18,157 bases of DNA from an uncultured Clostridia bacterium (lineage in GTDB: Bacteria; Bacillota; Clostridia; Lachnospirales; Lachnospiraceae), in contig CAMOHF010000002.1 in NCBI GenBank assembly GCA_946614685.1, forward strand, positions 1 through 18,157, read 5' to 3'. Below the pieces are notes generated by a model that was not told where the DNA came from, ran no database searches, and saw nothing but the letters and a program-made list of their open reading frames with translations. This document shows positions 1 to 7,561 of the stretch, piece by piece. The translations under genes were made by a program, and so were the position numbers. How positions within the stretch are numbered: position 1 is the stretch's first letter; each line of letters opens with the position of its first letter.

Positions 1-120
1 CCTGCTTCGACATCCATGTCTCAGCTTGCTGAGTCTCACGGGATACAAGTAACTTGAGTCTCCCTCTCGTCGACCACACGAACCCCTGCCCGATGCTCTG
101 CTGTATTGGACCGTAGAACA
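1..120 (-). other. Gene-free hairpin-rich sequence, possible relic of an IS200/IS605 (TnpB-type) 3' end
   Basis: No open gene is visible. Read on the minus strand, the stretch carries short hairpins. One has stem CTCAG/CTGAG (20-24 with 29-33). Another has CAAG/CTTG (46-49 with 53-56) nested in GGGA/TCCC. A third has GCTGT/ACAGC (100-104 with 118-122). The minus strand leaves the window with ATGTCGAAGCAGG, and one frame there reads DMDVEAG. Another frame upstream reads RSNTAEHRAG and then stops. From memory, such strings resemble the C-terminal tail and right end of IS605 OrfB/TnpB elements in Firmicutes, which also make the structured guide RNA of TnpB. The frames are broken by stops, so if this is such an element it is a decayed end. 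This is recall and not an alignment, so confidence is low. The left edge is cut by the window. Confidence 0.27.
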
Positions 121-125
121 GCGAA

Positions 126-253
126 ATCCGGCATATGGTCGTTGAACGGGGTCGCCTCACACGCCGGCACTTAACGAACGCGAAGCGTGAGTTTAGTACC
201 GTTGCGTGTGTGCTCGAAGCGAGAGCGTCCCCTGAAACGACTATATGCCGGAT
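126..253. repeat. Multi-branched inverted-repeat element (MITE/REP-like or structured RNA)
   Basis: An 18-bp arm, ATCCGGCATATGGTCGTT (126-143), pairs with AACGACTATATGCCGGAT (236-253); all positions are Watson-Crick except one G-T pair (137/242). After a small internal loop, GGGG-T-CGC (148-155) pairs with GCG-T-CCCC (225-232). This closes a three-way junction. Branch one is CACACGC/GCGTGTG (158-164 with 204-210), continuing through an imperfect stem (165-175 with 191-201) to ACGC-GAA-GCGT (178-188). Branch two is CTCG-AAG-CGAG (213-223). There is no open gene inside and no U-tract for an intrinsic terminator. It lies 33 bp downstream of the GH3 stop codon and may protect that transcript's 3' end. 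It could instead be a non-autonomous repeat; I see no clear target-site duplication. Strand sense is undecided. Confidence 0.7.
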
Positions 254-285
254 GAAGCGTCACTTTATCGTATAAATCTTATTTT

Positions 286-3087
286 TTAGAACGGTCTCTG
301 AATCTCCGCATTTAGGAACTCCAGTTTAAAGGAGTGCAGCTTCAGTCCGTTGGCACCTACGTAAAGTCTGTACAGACTTGTATGTCCGAAGCACATGATC
401 TCCCTCGTAAGCGTCATCTCTTTGCCGCCGGTGCCGTTGAAGGTAAGCGTTCCGATGGGCGTACCGTTTGCGAAGAGGGATACGGGAAGCTGAGCGATCT
501 CGCTCGCCTCGGAGCTTGCGGTAAGCGACAACAGATAGGTTCCCGCCTTCTTGACGTCGAGAGGGATGACCACATTGGTGCCCTTCTTCACATCTCTGTC
601 GGTCAAATCCATCTCGTAATCCCCGTGCACTTCGATGTACGTCAGGTTGAAGAGGTCTTCCATACCGTCGTCCACGGGACGTCCCTCCACCGTAAGCGGC
701 GTCGGCGTACCGAGCAGGCGGCGCATCGCCTCGCTCTTTAGGATAAAGCGGCAGATCGATGCCGCGGAGCGTCGAAGATTCGCACGGTAGCGCACACTCT
801 TTTCGTCACCCGCAGACAGGAATTCCATACTCTTTGTCACGTACTCATTGTCATCTGCGTCGGGGCTTACCATAAAGATATCGTTCTGTGCCTCGACCAT
901 GTAGTAAAACGCATCATCCGGGCAGAACTCCGGACCCTTGCTGATATTCGCCCACCAGTCTGTCATAACCACACCGTCAAATCCCCACTCCTCGCGGAGG
1001 ATCTTCGTGGTAAGGTCATAGCACTCTGTCGTTCGGATGCCGTTCACAACGCCGTAGGTGGTCATGATCGCATCGCAGGCCCCGCTTTTCACAAGGATCT
1101 CGAAGCCCTTCAGATAGATCTCACGGAGCGCACGCTCGGATACGACTGAGTTCTGGGTTCTTCTGCCCGTCTCCTGATCATTTGCGGTGAAGTGTTTCGG
1201 CACCGCAGACACGCCGTGCTTTTTCAGTCCTTTGGCAAATGCGGTCGCCATACGTCCGGTCAACAGCGGATCCTCCGAGAAGTACTCGAAGTTGCGTCCG
1301 TTTAAGGGATGTCTGTGCATATTCATACCGGGGCCGAGCAGACACTCCACATGGTTGGCCAAAAGCTCCATACCCGTGAAGCTGTAGAGCTCTTCCACAA
1401 GTTCGTCATTAAATGTACAGCCGAGCAGGAATCCCGTCGGCAGGGAGAATGCTTTGGTTCCGCAGTCCATACGGATACCGGAGGGTCCGTCCGCACAGCA
1501 GATCGCCGGCATATCGAGTGCCCGCAATTCGTCGGAAACCGCGCCGAAGGCCGATGCGGTACCGGGTGTTACAAGCGCACTTCCCATACCCTCACCGCAT
1601 ACCAGGCAGGAGAGATCGAAGTCCGAAAGATCATAGACAAAGCTGTCTAAGGTCGCTCGCTTTTCATATACGTCCGTCAGCTTGATCCCCTTGATCCGCT
1701 CACCGGCAATATCCCCGCGATAGAAGTTGGTCGCAGGCGGTACCTTGTTTCCGTCATCTAAAGGTGCGGCCTCGTATGCAACCGAAAATGTACCGTCCGC
1801 CTCCTGCTTCGGAACCATGCGCTCGAACGCCTCCGTCGGCGCATACTCCTGAGAGAGCTTTCTGGTCACGATCGTCTCATCGATCGCGAATGTAAGCACC
1901 TGCGCGGCGCTTCTTACATCCGTGCCGAGGAAGAATGCATACGTTCCCTCCTCCAAGACATAGCAGTAGGGGTAACCCGTCGCACCGCTGTCATCGTAGG
2001 ATGCCATCGATCTCACATCGACAGCGAAGCGAAGTTCCTCCGATGCGCCGGGCGCAAGCAAAGAGGTCTTCCTGTAATCCGCGAGGGCGCGAAGCGGCTT
2101 GCCCAGCTTGCCCTGCGGTGCTGAAAGATAAAGCTGTACGACCTCCTTACCGGCAACCGATCCCGTGTTGGTCACGCGTACGGCAATCTGCGCGGTAAAT
2201 GTATTCTCGTCATAGGATGTCTCTTTCGCCTCTACGGAAAACGTCGTATAGGAAAGACCGAATCCGAAGGGATAGACAACCCTGTCTTTTGCAAAGGTTT
2301 CAAAGTAGCGGTATCCGACATAGATGTCTTCCGCATAGAAATTGCGGAACCTGTCGCCGAAGTTTTTGTCGGAGGGATAATCCTTGATCGTACGCGCCAC
2401 GGTGTCGGACATCTTTCCGGAAGGTGAAACCTTTCCCGTAAGCACATCCGCCACGCCAAGTCCACCGATCATACCGCCCTGCCATACATACATCACGGCA
2501 TCCGGCTGTGTTTTCTCAATGAAGGACAGATCGATCATGGTTCCGACATTCAAAAGAACCACCATCCGGTCAAAATGCGCACGGATTGTCTGAAGCATCG
2601 CTTCTTCAATCTCCGTCAGCTGATAAGAGCCCGGTTCATCGAAGGAGTCCCGGTCCTCTCCCGCGGTTCTTCCGATGATCGCAACCGCCACATCCGATAC
2701 GGAAGCCGCCTTCTGCGCCACCTCGTCGGTCAGCGGCATCTCAGCCTGTGACCAGGGCTCGCTTCCCCAGCCGAAGCTCTCGTCGAGGGGATTTTCCACC
2801 TCCCATGCCTCATACACGGCATGCAGTTCTTCATTCACCATAACCGATCCGGATTCACGAAGTCCGGTCACGATATCGATGACCTTGTCTACATTCACCA
2901 TACCGCCGGAACCGAGTCCGCTTTTGTAATAGTGGTCCTGTGTCCGTCCGAATACCGATACCTTAGTCCCCTCGGCAAGCGGCAGAACCTGTTTTTCGTT
3001 TCGTAAAAGTACCACACCTTCTGTCACGGCTTCTCTTGCCTTGGCAGCGTATGCATCCCACTGAAGTACTCTTTCTTTGATTTCCAC
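286..3087 (-). CDS. Glycoside hydrolase family 3 beta-glucosidase, swapped domain order
   Basis: This 933-residue enzyme is predicted to release glucose or related sugars from the non-reducing ends of beta-linked oligosaccharides. No signal peptide is visible, so it probably acts in the cytoplasm on imported sugars. Domains run in reverse of the usual GH3 order: the alpha/beta sandwich (about 20-240, with GRTAGEDRDSF around 139-149), a fibronectin III-like domain (about 300-395), then the TIM-barrel domain (about 490-800). The barrel shows NGRNFEYFSEDP, KHF (631-633) and GFDGVVMTDWW; D710 is the expected nucleophile. E144 in the sandwich is a candidate acid/base. Residues after about 830 look like an extra beta-sandwich. 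The same inverted order is known in rumen beta-glucosidases of Ruminococcus albus and Butyrivibrio fibrisolvens. The start is GTG, supported by AGGAGG at 3096-3101 eight bases upstream. It is the last gene of the long operon, 26 bp after map. Exact substrate is unknown. Confidence 0.93.
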   Translation of the reverse strand: MEIKERVLQWDAYAAKAREAVTEGVVLLRNEKQVLPLAEGTKVSVFGRTQDHYYKSGLGSGGMVNVDKVIDIVTGLRESGSVMVNEELHAVYEAWEVENPLDESFGWGSEPWSQAEMPLTDEVAQKAASVSDVAVAIIGRTAGEDRDSFDEPGSYQLTEIEEAMLQTIRAHFDRMVVLLNVGTMIDLSFIEKTQPDAVMYVWQGGMIGGLGVADVLTGKVSPSGKMSDTVARTIKDYPSDKNFGDRFRNFYAEDIYVGYRYFETFAKDRVVYPFGFGLSYTTFSVEAKETSYDENTFTAQIAVRVTNTGSVAGKEVVQLYLSAPQGKLGKPLRALADYRKTSLLAPGASEELRFAVDVRSMASYDDSGATGYPYCYVLEEGTYAFFLGTDVRSAAQVLTFAIDETIVTRKLSQEYAPTEAFERMVPKQEADGTFSVAYEAAPLDDGNKVPPATNFYRGDIAGERIKGIKLTDVYEKRATLDSFVYDLSDFDLSCLVCGEGMGSALVTPGTASAFGAVSDELRALDMPAICCADGPSGIRMDCGTKAFSLPTGFLLGCTFNDELVEELYSFTGMELLANHVECLLGPGMNMHRHPLNGRNFEYFSEDPLLTGRMATAFAKGLKKHGVSAVPKHFTANDQETGRRTQNSVVSERALREIYLKGFEILVKSGACDAIMTTYGVVNGIRTTECYDLTTKILREEWGFDGVVMTDWWANISKGPEFCPDDAFYYMVEAQNDIFMVSPDADDNEYVTKSMEFLSAGDEKSVRYRANLRRSAASICRFILKSEAMRRLLGTPTPLTVEGRPVDDGMEDLFNLTYIEVHGDYEMDLTDRDVKKGTNVVIPLDVKKAGTYLLSLTASSEASEIAQLPVSLFANGTPIGTLTFNGTGGKEMTLTREIMCFGHTSLYRLYVGANGLKLHSFKLEFLNAEIQRPF

Positions 3088-3113
3088 GCTCGTATCCTCC
3101 TATAACCTCATCC

Positions 3114-3989
3114 CTACCAGGATATGACTTCGTGTCCGTCTTCTGTTACAAGCACCATGATCTCCCACTGCGCGGACGGCTGTCCGTCCTTGGTATAAAC
3201 CTCCCAGTCGTTCTTCGGGTCCGTGAAGATCTCTTCCTTGCCCATATTTACCATGGGCTCTATGGTGAACACCAGTCCCGGAACAAGGAGCATGTCCGTA
3301 CCGGCCTTCGTATGGTAGCCGACCCAGGGATCCTCGTGGAATTCAAATCCCACGCCGTGTCCACCGATCTCGCGCACAACCGTGTAACCGTTATCGTAGC
3401 AGTGATCATGCACCGCCTGTCCCATATCGCCGAGGAAGCCCCAGGGCTTCACCTGCTCGAGTCCCTTGTACATAGCCTCCCTTGTCACCTCCACAAGTCT
3501 CTGCTTCTCGGGTGACACATCTCCGATCATAAACATACGCGACGAATCGGAGAAATAACCGTTCAGAATTGTGGAGCAATCCACGTTGACGATGTCTCCG
3601 GATTTTAAGATCACATCCTTGGACGGAAATCCGTGACACACCTGATCGTTGACCGAGGTGCAGACACTGTAAGGATATCCGTTGTAGTTTAAAGGTGCGG
3701 GTACGCCTCCCATATCTGTCGTGATGTCATACACCCACTTGTCGATCGTCGCGGTATCCATACCTTCTTTGATATTCTCAGCGACGTAATCCAGTACCGC
3801 CATATTGATCTTCGCGCTCTCGCGAAGTTTCTCCACGTCCTCAGCATTCTTTAACATATCATGCCGCGGCACGAGCGCCCCCTGATTCGCAAATCTTGCG
3901 ATCTTCTCGTCAAAGGCCTCATGACAGACCTTATACTTTCTTCCGCTGCCACACCAGCACGGATCGTTTCTTCCTAACTTTTTAGCCAT
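3114..3989 (-). CDS. map: Methionine aminopeptidase type I with N-terminal SEC-C zinc motif
   Basis: It removes the initiator methionine from new proteins in the cytoplasm. The 291-residue product starts MAKKLGRNDPCWCGSG, a SEC-C motif with C11, C13, C22 and H23 as likely zinc ligands, possibly for ribosome docking. The pita-bread catalytic domain follows. Metal ligands line up with the E. coli enzyme: D137 (NVD), D148 (FSDSS), H211 (GGHGVG), E244 (IEPM) and E276 (QWE), with H119 as the substrate-contact histidine. I chose the ATG at 3989 because it has an AAGGAAG site upstream and begins exactly at the SEC-C motif. A TTG ten codons further up would overlap the decarboxylase gene by a few bases and looks unlikely. 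It lies 26 bp after the decarboxylase stop. It may not be the only map gene in the genome, since the ribosomal-protein operon of Clostridia usually carries one. Confidence 0.95.
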   Translation of the reverse strand: MAKKLGRNDPCWCGSGRKYKVCHEAFDEKIARFANQGALVPRHDMLKNAEDVEKLRESAKINMAVLDYVAENIKEGMDTATIDKWVYDITTDMGGVPAPLNYNGYPYSVCTSVNDQVCHGFPSKDVILKSGDIVNVDCSTILNGYFSDSSRMFMIGDVSPEKQRLVEVTREAMYKGLEQVKPWGFLGDMGQAVHDHCYDNGYTVVREIGGHGVGFEFHEDPWVGYHTKAGTDMLLVPGLVFTIEPMVNMGKEEIFTDPKNDWEVYTKDGQPSAQWEIMVLVTEDGHEVISW

Positions 3990-4015
3990 TGTCTCTATCT
4001 TCCTTTGTCTTTTAT

Positions 4016-5377
4016 TCAAAGCCCCATCACATGTTTTCCCGCCGTGATGTATTGCTTGATCTCATCTGCCTGTGCCGGACTGACCGTTTCTCCCACGGCC
4101 ACAACATAAGAACCCGGCGGATAGACAAATATATTCTCTTTGGATGCGGTTCCGATCATCGCATCCACCTTGTCGATCAGGCCTTCGTCCGCTCTTGGAT
4201 GCGCGTCCTCGGGAGGTTCGTCAAGCAGCCGGTCAAGCGCATCAAGCGCCGACAGAAGCTTCTCAAAGGACGCCCAATCGTCCATCACCGTGGAGATCAA
4301 AACTGCATGTCTGCAGCCTGTCATCTCGACGATCATGCCTGCGTCCGAAGCCAGACGATCTCCGAGAAACCGTCCCGTGATATCGCCGTCCGCACTGATC
4401 ACGATGCGGCTGTCGTCCCTGCCCGCCGAATGCGGGATTTCCCGCACGAGTTTCAGATGCTTAAAATCCTGTGCCTGCCGGTAAAATGATGAAAGTCGTT
4501 CTCTGTAACGTTCAAACGCATCCCGATGGTCATCCGCCCAGGCGATTGCCGTTTCCATGGAAAGCAGCATCGGATAGGACGGCGAGGATGTCTCAAATAT
4601 GTCTAACGCATGCGACACATGTGCAAGAAGTCCTGCGTCCTTCACGTGAAGGAGCGCACTCTGCGTCATGGCCGGCATCGTCTTGTGCAGACTCTGTACG
4701 ACCAGGTCCGCGTCCGTCGCAAGCGCCGATCGCTCCGGATCATAAAAGGGAAGGTGCGCACCGTGTGCTTCATCGACGAGCAATCGGATCCCGTATGCGT
4801 GTAGCAATTCGACAACTCCGGCAATATCCGTATAAGCCCCCTCATAGGTCGGGCCGGTAAGTACCATCAGCGCGATGCTCTTTCGCTCTTCTTCCGTCAT
4901 CCCGTCAAGCAGCTCGGACAAGGCGCTTACCTCCACACCGCCGCACACGCCCGGCAGTGAAGCACCCGCAAGTCCGGGAGACAGATACACAGGCGTAAGT
5001 CCGAGCAGTTGCGTGATATTGTAAACGGATTTATGGCAGTTTCTGGCGATCAGGATGCGGCTTCTCGTCGGATCCGAACGCACGCAGGCCGTAACTGCGG
5101 AAAGAATCCCGCAGGTGGCCCCGCCCACCACATAATGCGTCTCCTCCGTATGATAGAGACGCTTTAGCTCATCCATGGATGCACGGATCATCTCCGTCGG
5201 CACGTGCAGATCATCCGTTCCGGGGACCTCTGTCACGTCCAGCCGATACAGGGCGTTAAGCATCGCATCGACCGCATCCGTCTCCGGAAGCGCGCATCGC
5301 TTGTGCCCCGGCATATGCCACGGCGCAGGATCCTGTTTCAGAAATTCGATAAGTCCGTCACGGATCGGTCGTTTCAT
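4016..5377 (-). CDS. Short-form Orn/Lys/Arg decarboxylase (PLP-dependent, fold type I)
   Basis: A PLP enzyme of the group that includes B. subtilis SpeA and YaaO, predicted to decarboxylate arginine, lysine or ornithine to the matching polyamine precursor. Signature features are HMPGHK (21-26), a PGTDDLH segment near 52-58, the ATCG turn (87-90), DEAHGAH (202-208) where D202 should hold the PLP ring nitrogen, and SLHK with K232 as the Schiff-base lysine. The C-terminal YPPGSY (419-424) is typical. At 453 residues it lacks the N-terminal receiver-like wing domain of the large enterobacterial enzymes, as is normal for the short class. Its ATG overlaps the stop codon of the ATPase gene by one base (TGATG), which suggests translational coupling. 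Substrate cannot be decided from sequence; arginine or lysine are the usual options. Confidence 0.88.
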   Translation of the reverse strand: MKRPIRDGLIEFLKQDPAPWHMPGHKRCALPETDAVDAMLNALYRLDVTEVPGTDDLHVPTEMIRASMDELKRLYHTEETHYVVGGATCGILSAVTACVRSDPTRSRILIARNCHKSVYNITQLLGLTPVYLSPGLAGASLPGVCGGVEVSALSELLDGMTEEERKSIALMVLTGPTYEGAYTDIAGVVELLHAYGIRLLVDEAHGAHLPFYDPERSALATDADLVVQSLHKTMPAMTQSALLHVKDAGLLAHVSHALDIFETSSPSYPMLLSMETAIAWADDHRDAFERYRERLSSFYRQAQDFKHLKLVREIPHSAGRDDSRIVISADGDITGRFLGDRLASDAGMIVEMTGCRHAVLISTVMDDWASFEKLLSALDALDRLLDEPPEDAHPRADEGLIDKVDAMIGTASKENIFVYPPGSYVVAVGETVSPAQADEIKQYITAGKHVMGL

Positions 5378-6987
5378 CAGCGAAGCACCAGCCCATCCAC
5401 ATCCGCTTCCGTGATCAGCATCAGTTCATCTTCTTTTATGTGTGTCTCCTTCACCAGACGGTTGGCCTGACGATTGATGGCGTTCTCGAGGTAGTTTCTC
5501 ACGGACCTCGCGTTACCGAAGTTCTCGGGCGGAGCGGCAAGCGTACGCGTAAATACGTCTCTGATCTTCGCCATCGCCTCCCCGCTGAAGTGATAATCCA
5601 GCGAGTGCGCACGATTCTCGATGATCGTGAGCAGATCTTCCGCCGAGTAATTCGGGAATTCTATGGTTCTGTTAAAACGGGATCGAAGTCCCGGGTTCGC
5701 ATCGAGAAAATCCTGCATCTCATCGTGATAGCCTGCAACGATCACGATCAGGTCATCACGGTAATCCTCCATCGCCTTGTTTAAGGTATCGACAGCCTCC
5801 TGTCCGAAATCGCCTTCCTGCTTTCCGGAAGTAAGCGAGTAAGCCTCATCGATAAAGAGCACGCCGCCCTTCGCCTTCTCGACAACCTCCATCACCTTCT
5901 CGGCCGTCTGTCCCATATAGCCTGCGACAAGTCCCGATCGGTCCACCTCCACAAGATGTCCCTGAGACAGCACACCGAGTCCGTGGTAGATCTTCGCCAG
6001 GATACGGGCAACCGTAGTCTTACCTGTTCCGGGATTCCCCAGAAAGACCAGATGATTCGTCGTAGGAGGGAGTTTGAGTCCCTTCTCCTCACGCAGCTTG
6101 CAGATCTTTAACAGGTTCACGAGATTCGACACCTCTGTCTTGACGCTCTGCATGCCGGTCAGAGAATTTAACTCCTCCATCAGGCTGTCCAATGCATGTT
6201 CGTTCCCGCTTACGATATCCGACACCTCGCGCTCGGTCTCTCTTGAGACGTGCGGTCTTGCGGTCGGAGGCTCTGCGGTCTTCTCCGCGTACGGCTCTTC
6301 TCCCGCCACAACATCGCTGTTGTCGATGCGCATATTCCGTACGAAGGGGATTGCGTTGGAAGACTTTGTCTCATACGTCTCCTCTGCTTCCGCGCCTCTG
6401 TCCGTCACCATGCGCACGCTCGCGCCGGGCTTAAATGCGATCGTCGGCTTCACGGATGCAAGCGTCTCCTTGATCCGGTCCGTATGATACTTCAGGCTGT
6501 TCACGTAAGCCGAAAGATACTCGATCTCCATTTGGCTGATGTCCTTGTTGCAGGAGATAAAATCGGTTCCGATATAGTTGAACGCAGTGATGTAAAGCAT
6601 CACCAGGTCGTAATATCCCGTGCTGATCTCACCCGTCTCCGGTCCGATGTTGGACTTTACGAAGGGCGCAAGTGAGGGCGGTGCGCTTTCCCGCAGTCTT
6701 TCGCTCCGGAGCGCGCGCCTTCCGGCATACTCCGCGATCTGCTTCTCGGTGAGAGAAAGCCCCGTCAGGTCGTTGATGTACTGGATTTCCTCCTTGCTGA
6801 CACTTCCGTCCGCATAGGCAAGATAAATCAAAAAGTCCAGCATGTCCGTGCGATAGACTGCCGCTAAATCCGTAAGTCCCTGCGTGCGGACATACTCCGC
6901 GCGTCCGATGCTCTCGGCACGCTTGATGCAGAGATTGTACATATTTTTACTTTCGGGTTTGGCCTTCGTGCCGAACAAAAAATCCAT
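5377..6987 (-). CDS. AAA+ ATPase of the SpoVK/CbxX type with N-terminal TerB-like domain
   Basis: This 536-residue protein couples a predicted TerB-like helical domain (about 45-165, with IYLAYADGSVSKEEIQYI) to a linker of low complexity (about 190-255) and a CbxX/CfxQ-type AAA+ module. Walker A is GNPGTGKTT (317-325) and Walker B is VLFIDEA (376-382). R437 in LRSRFNR is the expected arginine finger, and GNARSVRN (491-498) is the sensor-2 region. Relatives remodel protein complexes, such as Rubisco in CbxX and unknown targets in sporulation for SpoVK. The target here is unknown. No transmembrane segment is visible, so it should be cytoplasmic. It starts 3 bp after maf and overlaps the decarboxylase by one base, so the three are probably made together. 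The ATPase assignment is firm; the TerB call rests on the acidic YADG pattern and helix content. Confidence 0.88.
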   Translation of the reverse strand: MDFLFGTKAKPESKNMYNLCIKRAESIGRAEYVRTQGLTDLAAVYRTDMLDFLIYLAYADGSVSKEEIQYINDLTGLSLTEKQIAEYAGRRALRSERLRESAPPSLAPFVKSNIGPETGEISTGYYDLVMLYITAFNYIGTDFISCNKDISQMEIEYLSAYVNSLKYHTDRIKETLASVKPTIAFKPGASVRMVTDRGAEAEETYETKSSNAIPFVRNMRIDNSDVVAGEEPYAEKTAEPPTARPHVSRETEREVSDIVSGNEHALDSLMEELNSLTGMQSVKTEVSNLVNLLKICKLREEKGLKLPPTTNHLVFLGNPGTGKTTVARILAKIYHGLGVLSQGHLVEVDRSGLVAGYMGQTAEKVMEVVEKAKGGVLFIDEAYSLTSGKQEGDFGQEAVDTLNKAMEDYRDDLIVIVAGYHDEMQDFLDANPGLRSRFNRTIEFPNYSAEDLLTIIENRAHSLDYHFSGEAMAKIRDVFTRTLAAPPENFGNARSVRNYLENAINRQANRLVKETHIKEDELMLITEADVDGLVLR

Positions 6988-6990
6988 AGT

Positions 6991-7560
6991 TTACTCCACA
7001 GATATGAATTCCTTTAACTCGTGGTAAAGTCTGGCGATGGGCAGTCCCACCACATTGTTGTAATCACCCGTGATCTCTTTGATATAGATCCCGCCGGGTC
7101 CCTGAATGCCGTACGCGCCTGCCTTGTCAAGGGGATCGCCGCTTGCCGCATAGGCGTGTATCTCATCCTTCGTCATCTCATAAAATGTCACCGTCGTACA
7201 GACGGAAAATGTTTTGCTTGTTCTTCCGAGGATCGTAACCCCGGTATAAACCTCGTGCGTCCTGCCGGAAAGCCGGGCAAGCATCTCCTCTGCTTTAGCC
7301 GCATCCCCCGGCTTGCCGAGGATCTCTCCGTCTATGGATACCACGGTATCCGCACCGATCACGATGGTATCCGCATCCGCCCCGATTCTTCCGCGTACCT
7401 CCTCTGCCTTCTGGCGTGAGAGCGCTTCCACGGTTGCGGCCGGATGTCCTTCGTCTACATGCTCTTCTCCCTCGGCCGGTATCACCTCGAACTCGTACCC
7501 GGCCCGCTCCATCAGTTCTTTCCTTCTCGGTGAGGCTGACGCCAAAATGATCCTTCGCAT
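6991..7560 (-). CDS. maf: Maf family nucleotide pyrophosphatase
   Basis: The 189-residue product belongs to the Maf/YhdE family, which hydrolyses non-canonical or specific nucleoside triphosphates (dTTP/UTP in the YhdE branch) to monophosphates and has been linked to septum formation. Visible motifs are LASASPRRKELM at the N-terminus, IGADTVV with D71 as the catalytic acid, GKPGD (82-86) and DKAGAYGIQG (145-154), the last typical of the dTTP/UTP type. The ATG at 7560 begins right at the conserved MRRIILASASPRR, with one base between it and the stop of the capA-like gene. Longer in-frame starts would lie inside that gene and are not used here. Confidence 0.95.
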   Translation of the reverse strand: MRRIILASASPRRKELMERAGYEFEVIPAEGEEHVDEGHPAATVEALSRQKAEEVRGRIGADADTIVIGADTVVSIDGEILGKPGDAAKAEEMLARLSGRTHEVYTGVTILGRTSKTFSVCTTVTFYEMTKDEIHAYAASGDPLDKAGAYGIQGPGGIYIKEITGDYNNVVGLPIARLYHELKEFISVE

Positions 7561-7561
7561 A

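Noticed and set aside
126..253. Group II intron fragment as the source of the folded element
   Set aside because: No GUGYG 5' end, no domain V-like hairpin and no intron-encoded protein are visible.
3990..4019. Upstream TTG start for methionine aminopeptidase
   Set aside because: It would add ten unconserved residues and overlap the decarboxylase stop; the ATG at 3989 has its own ribosome binding site and begins the SEC-C motif.
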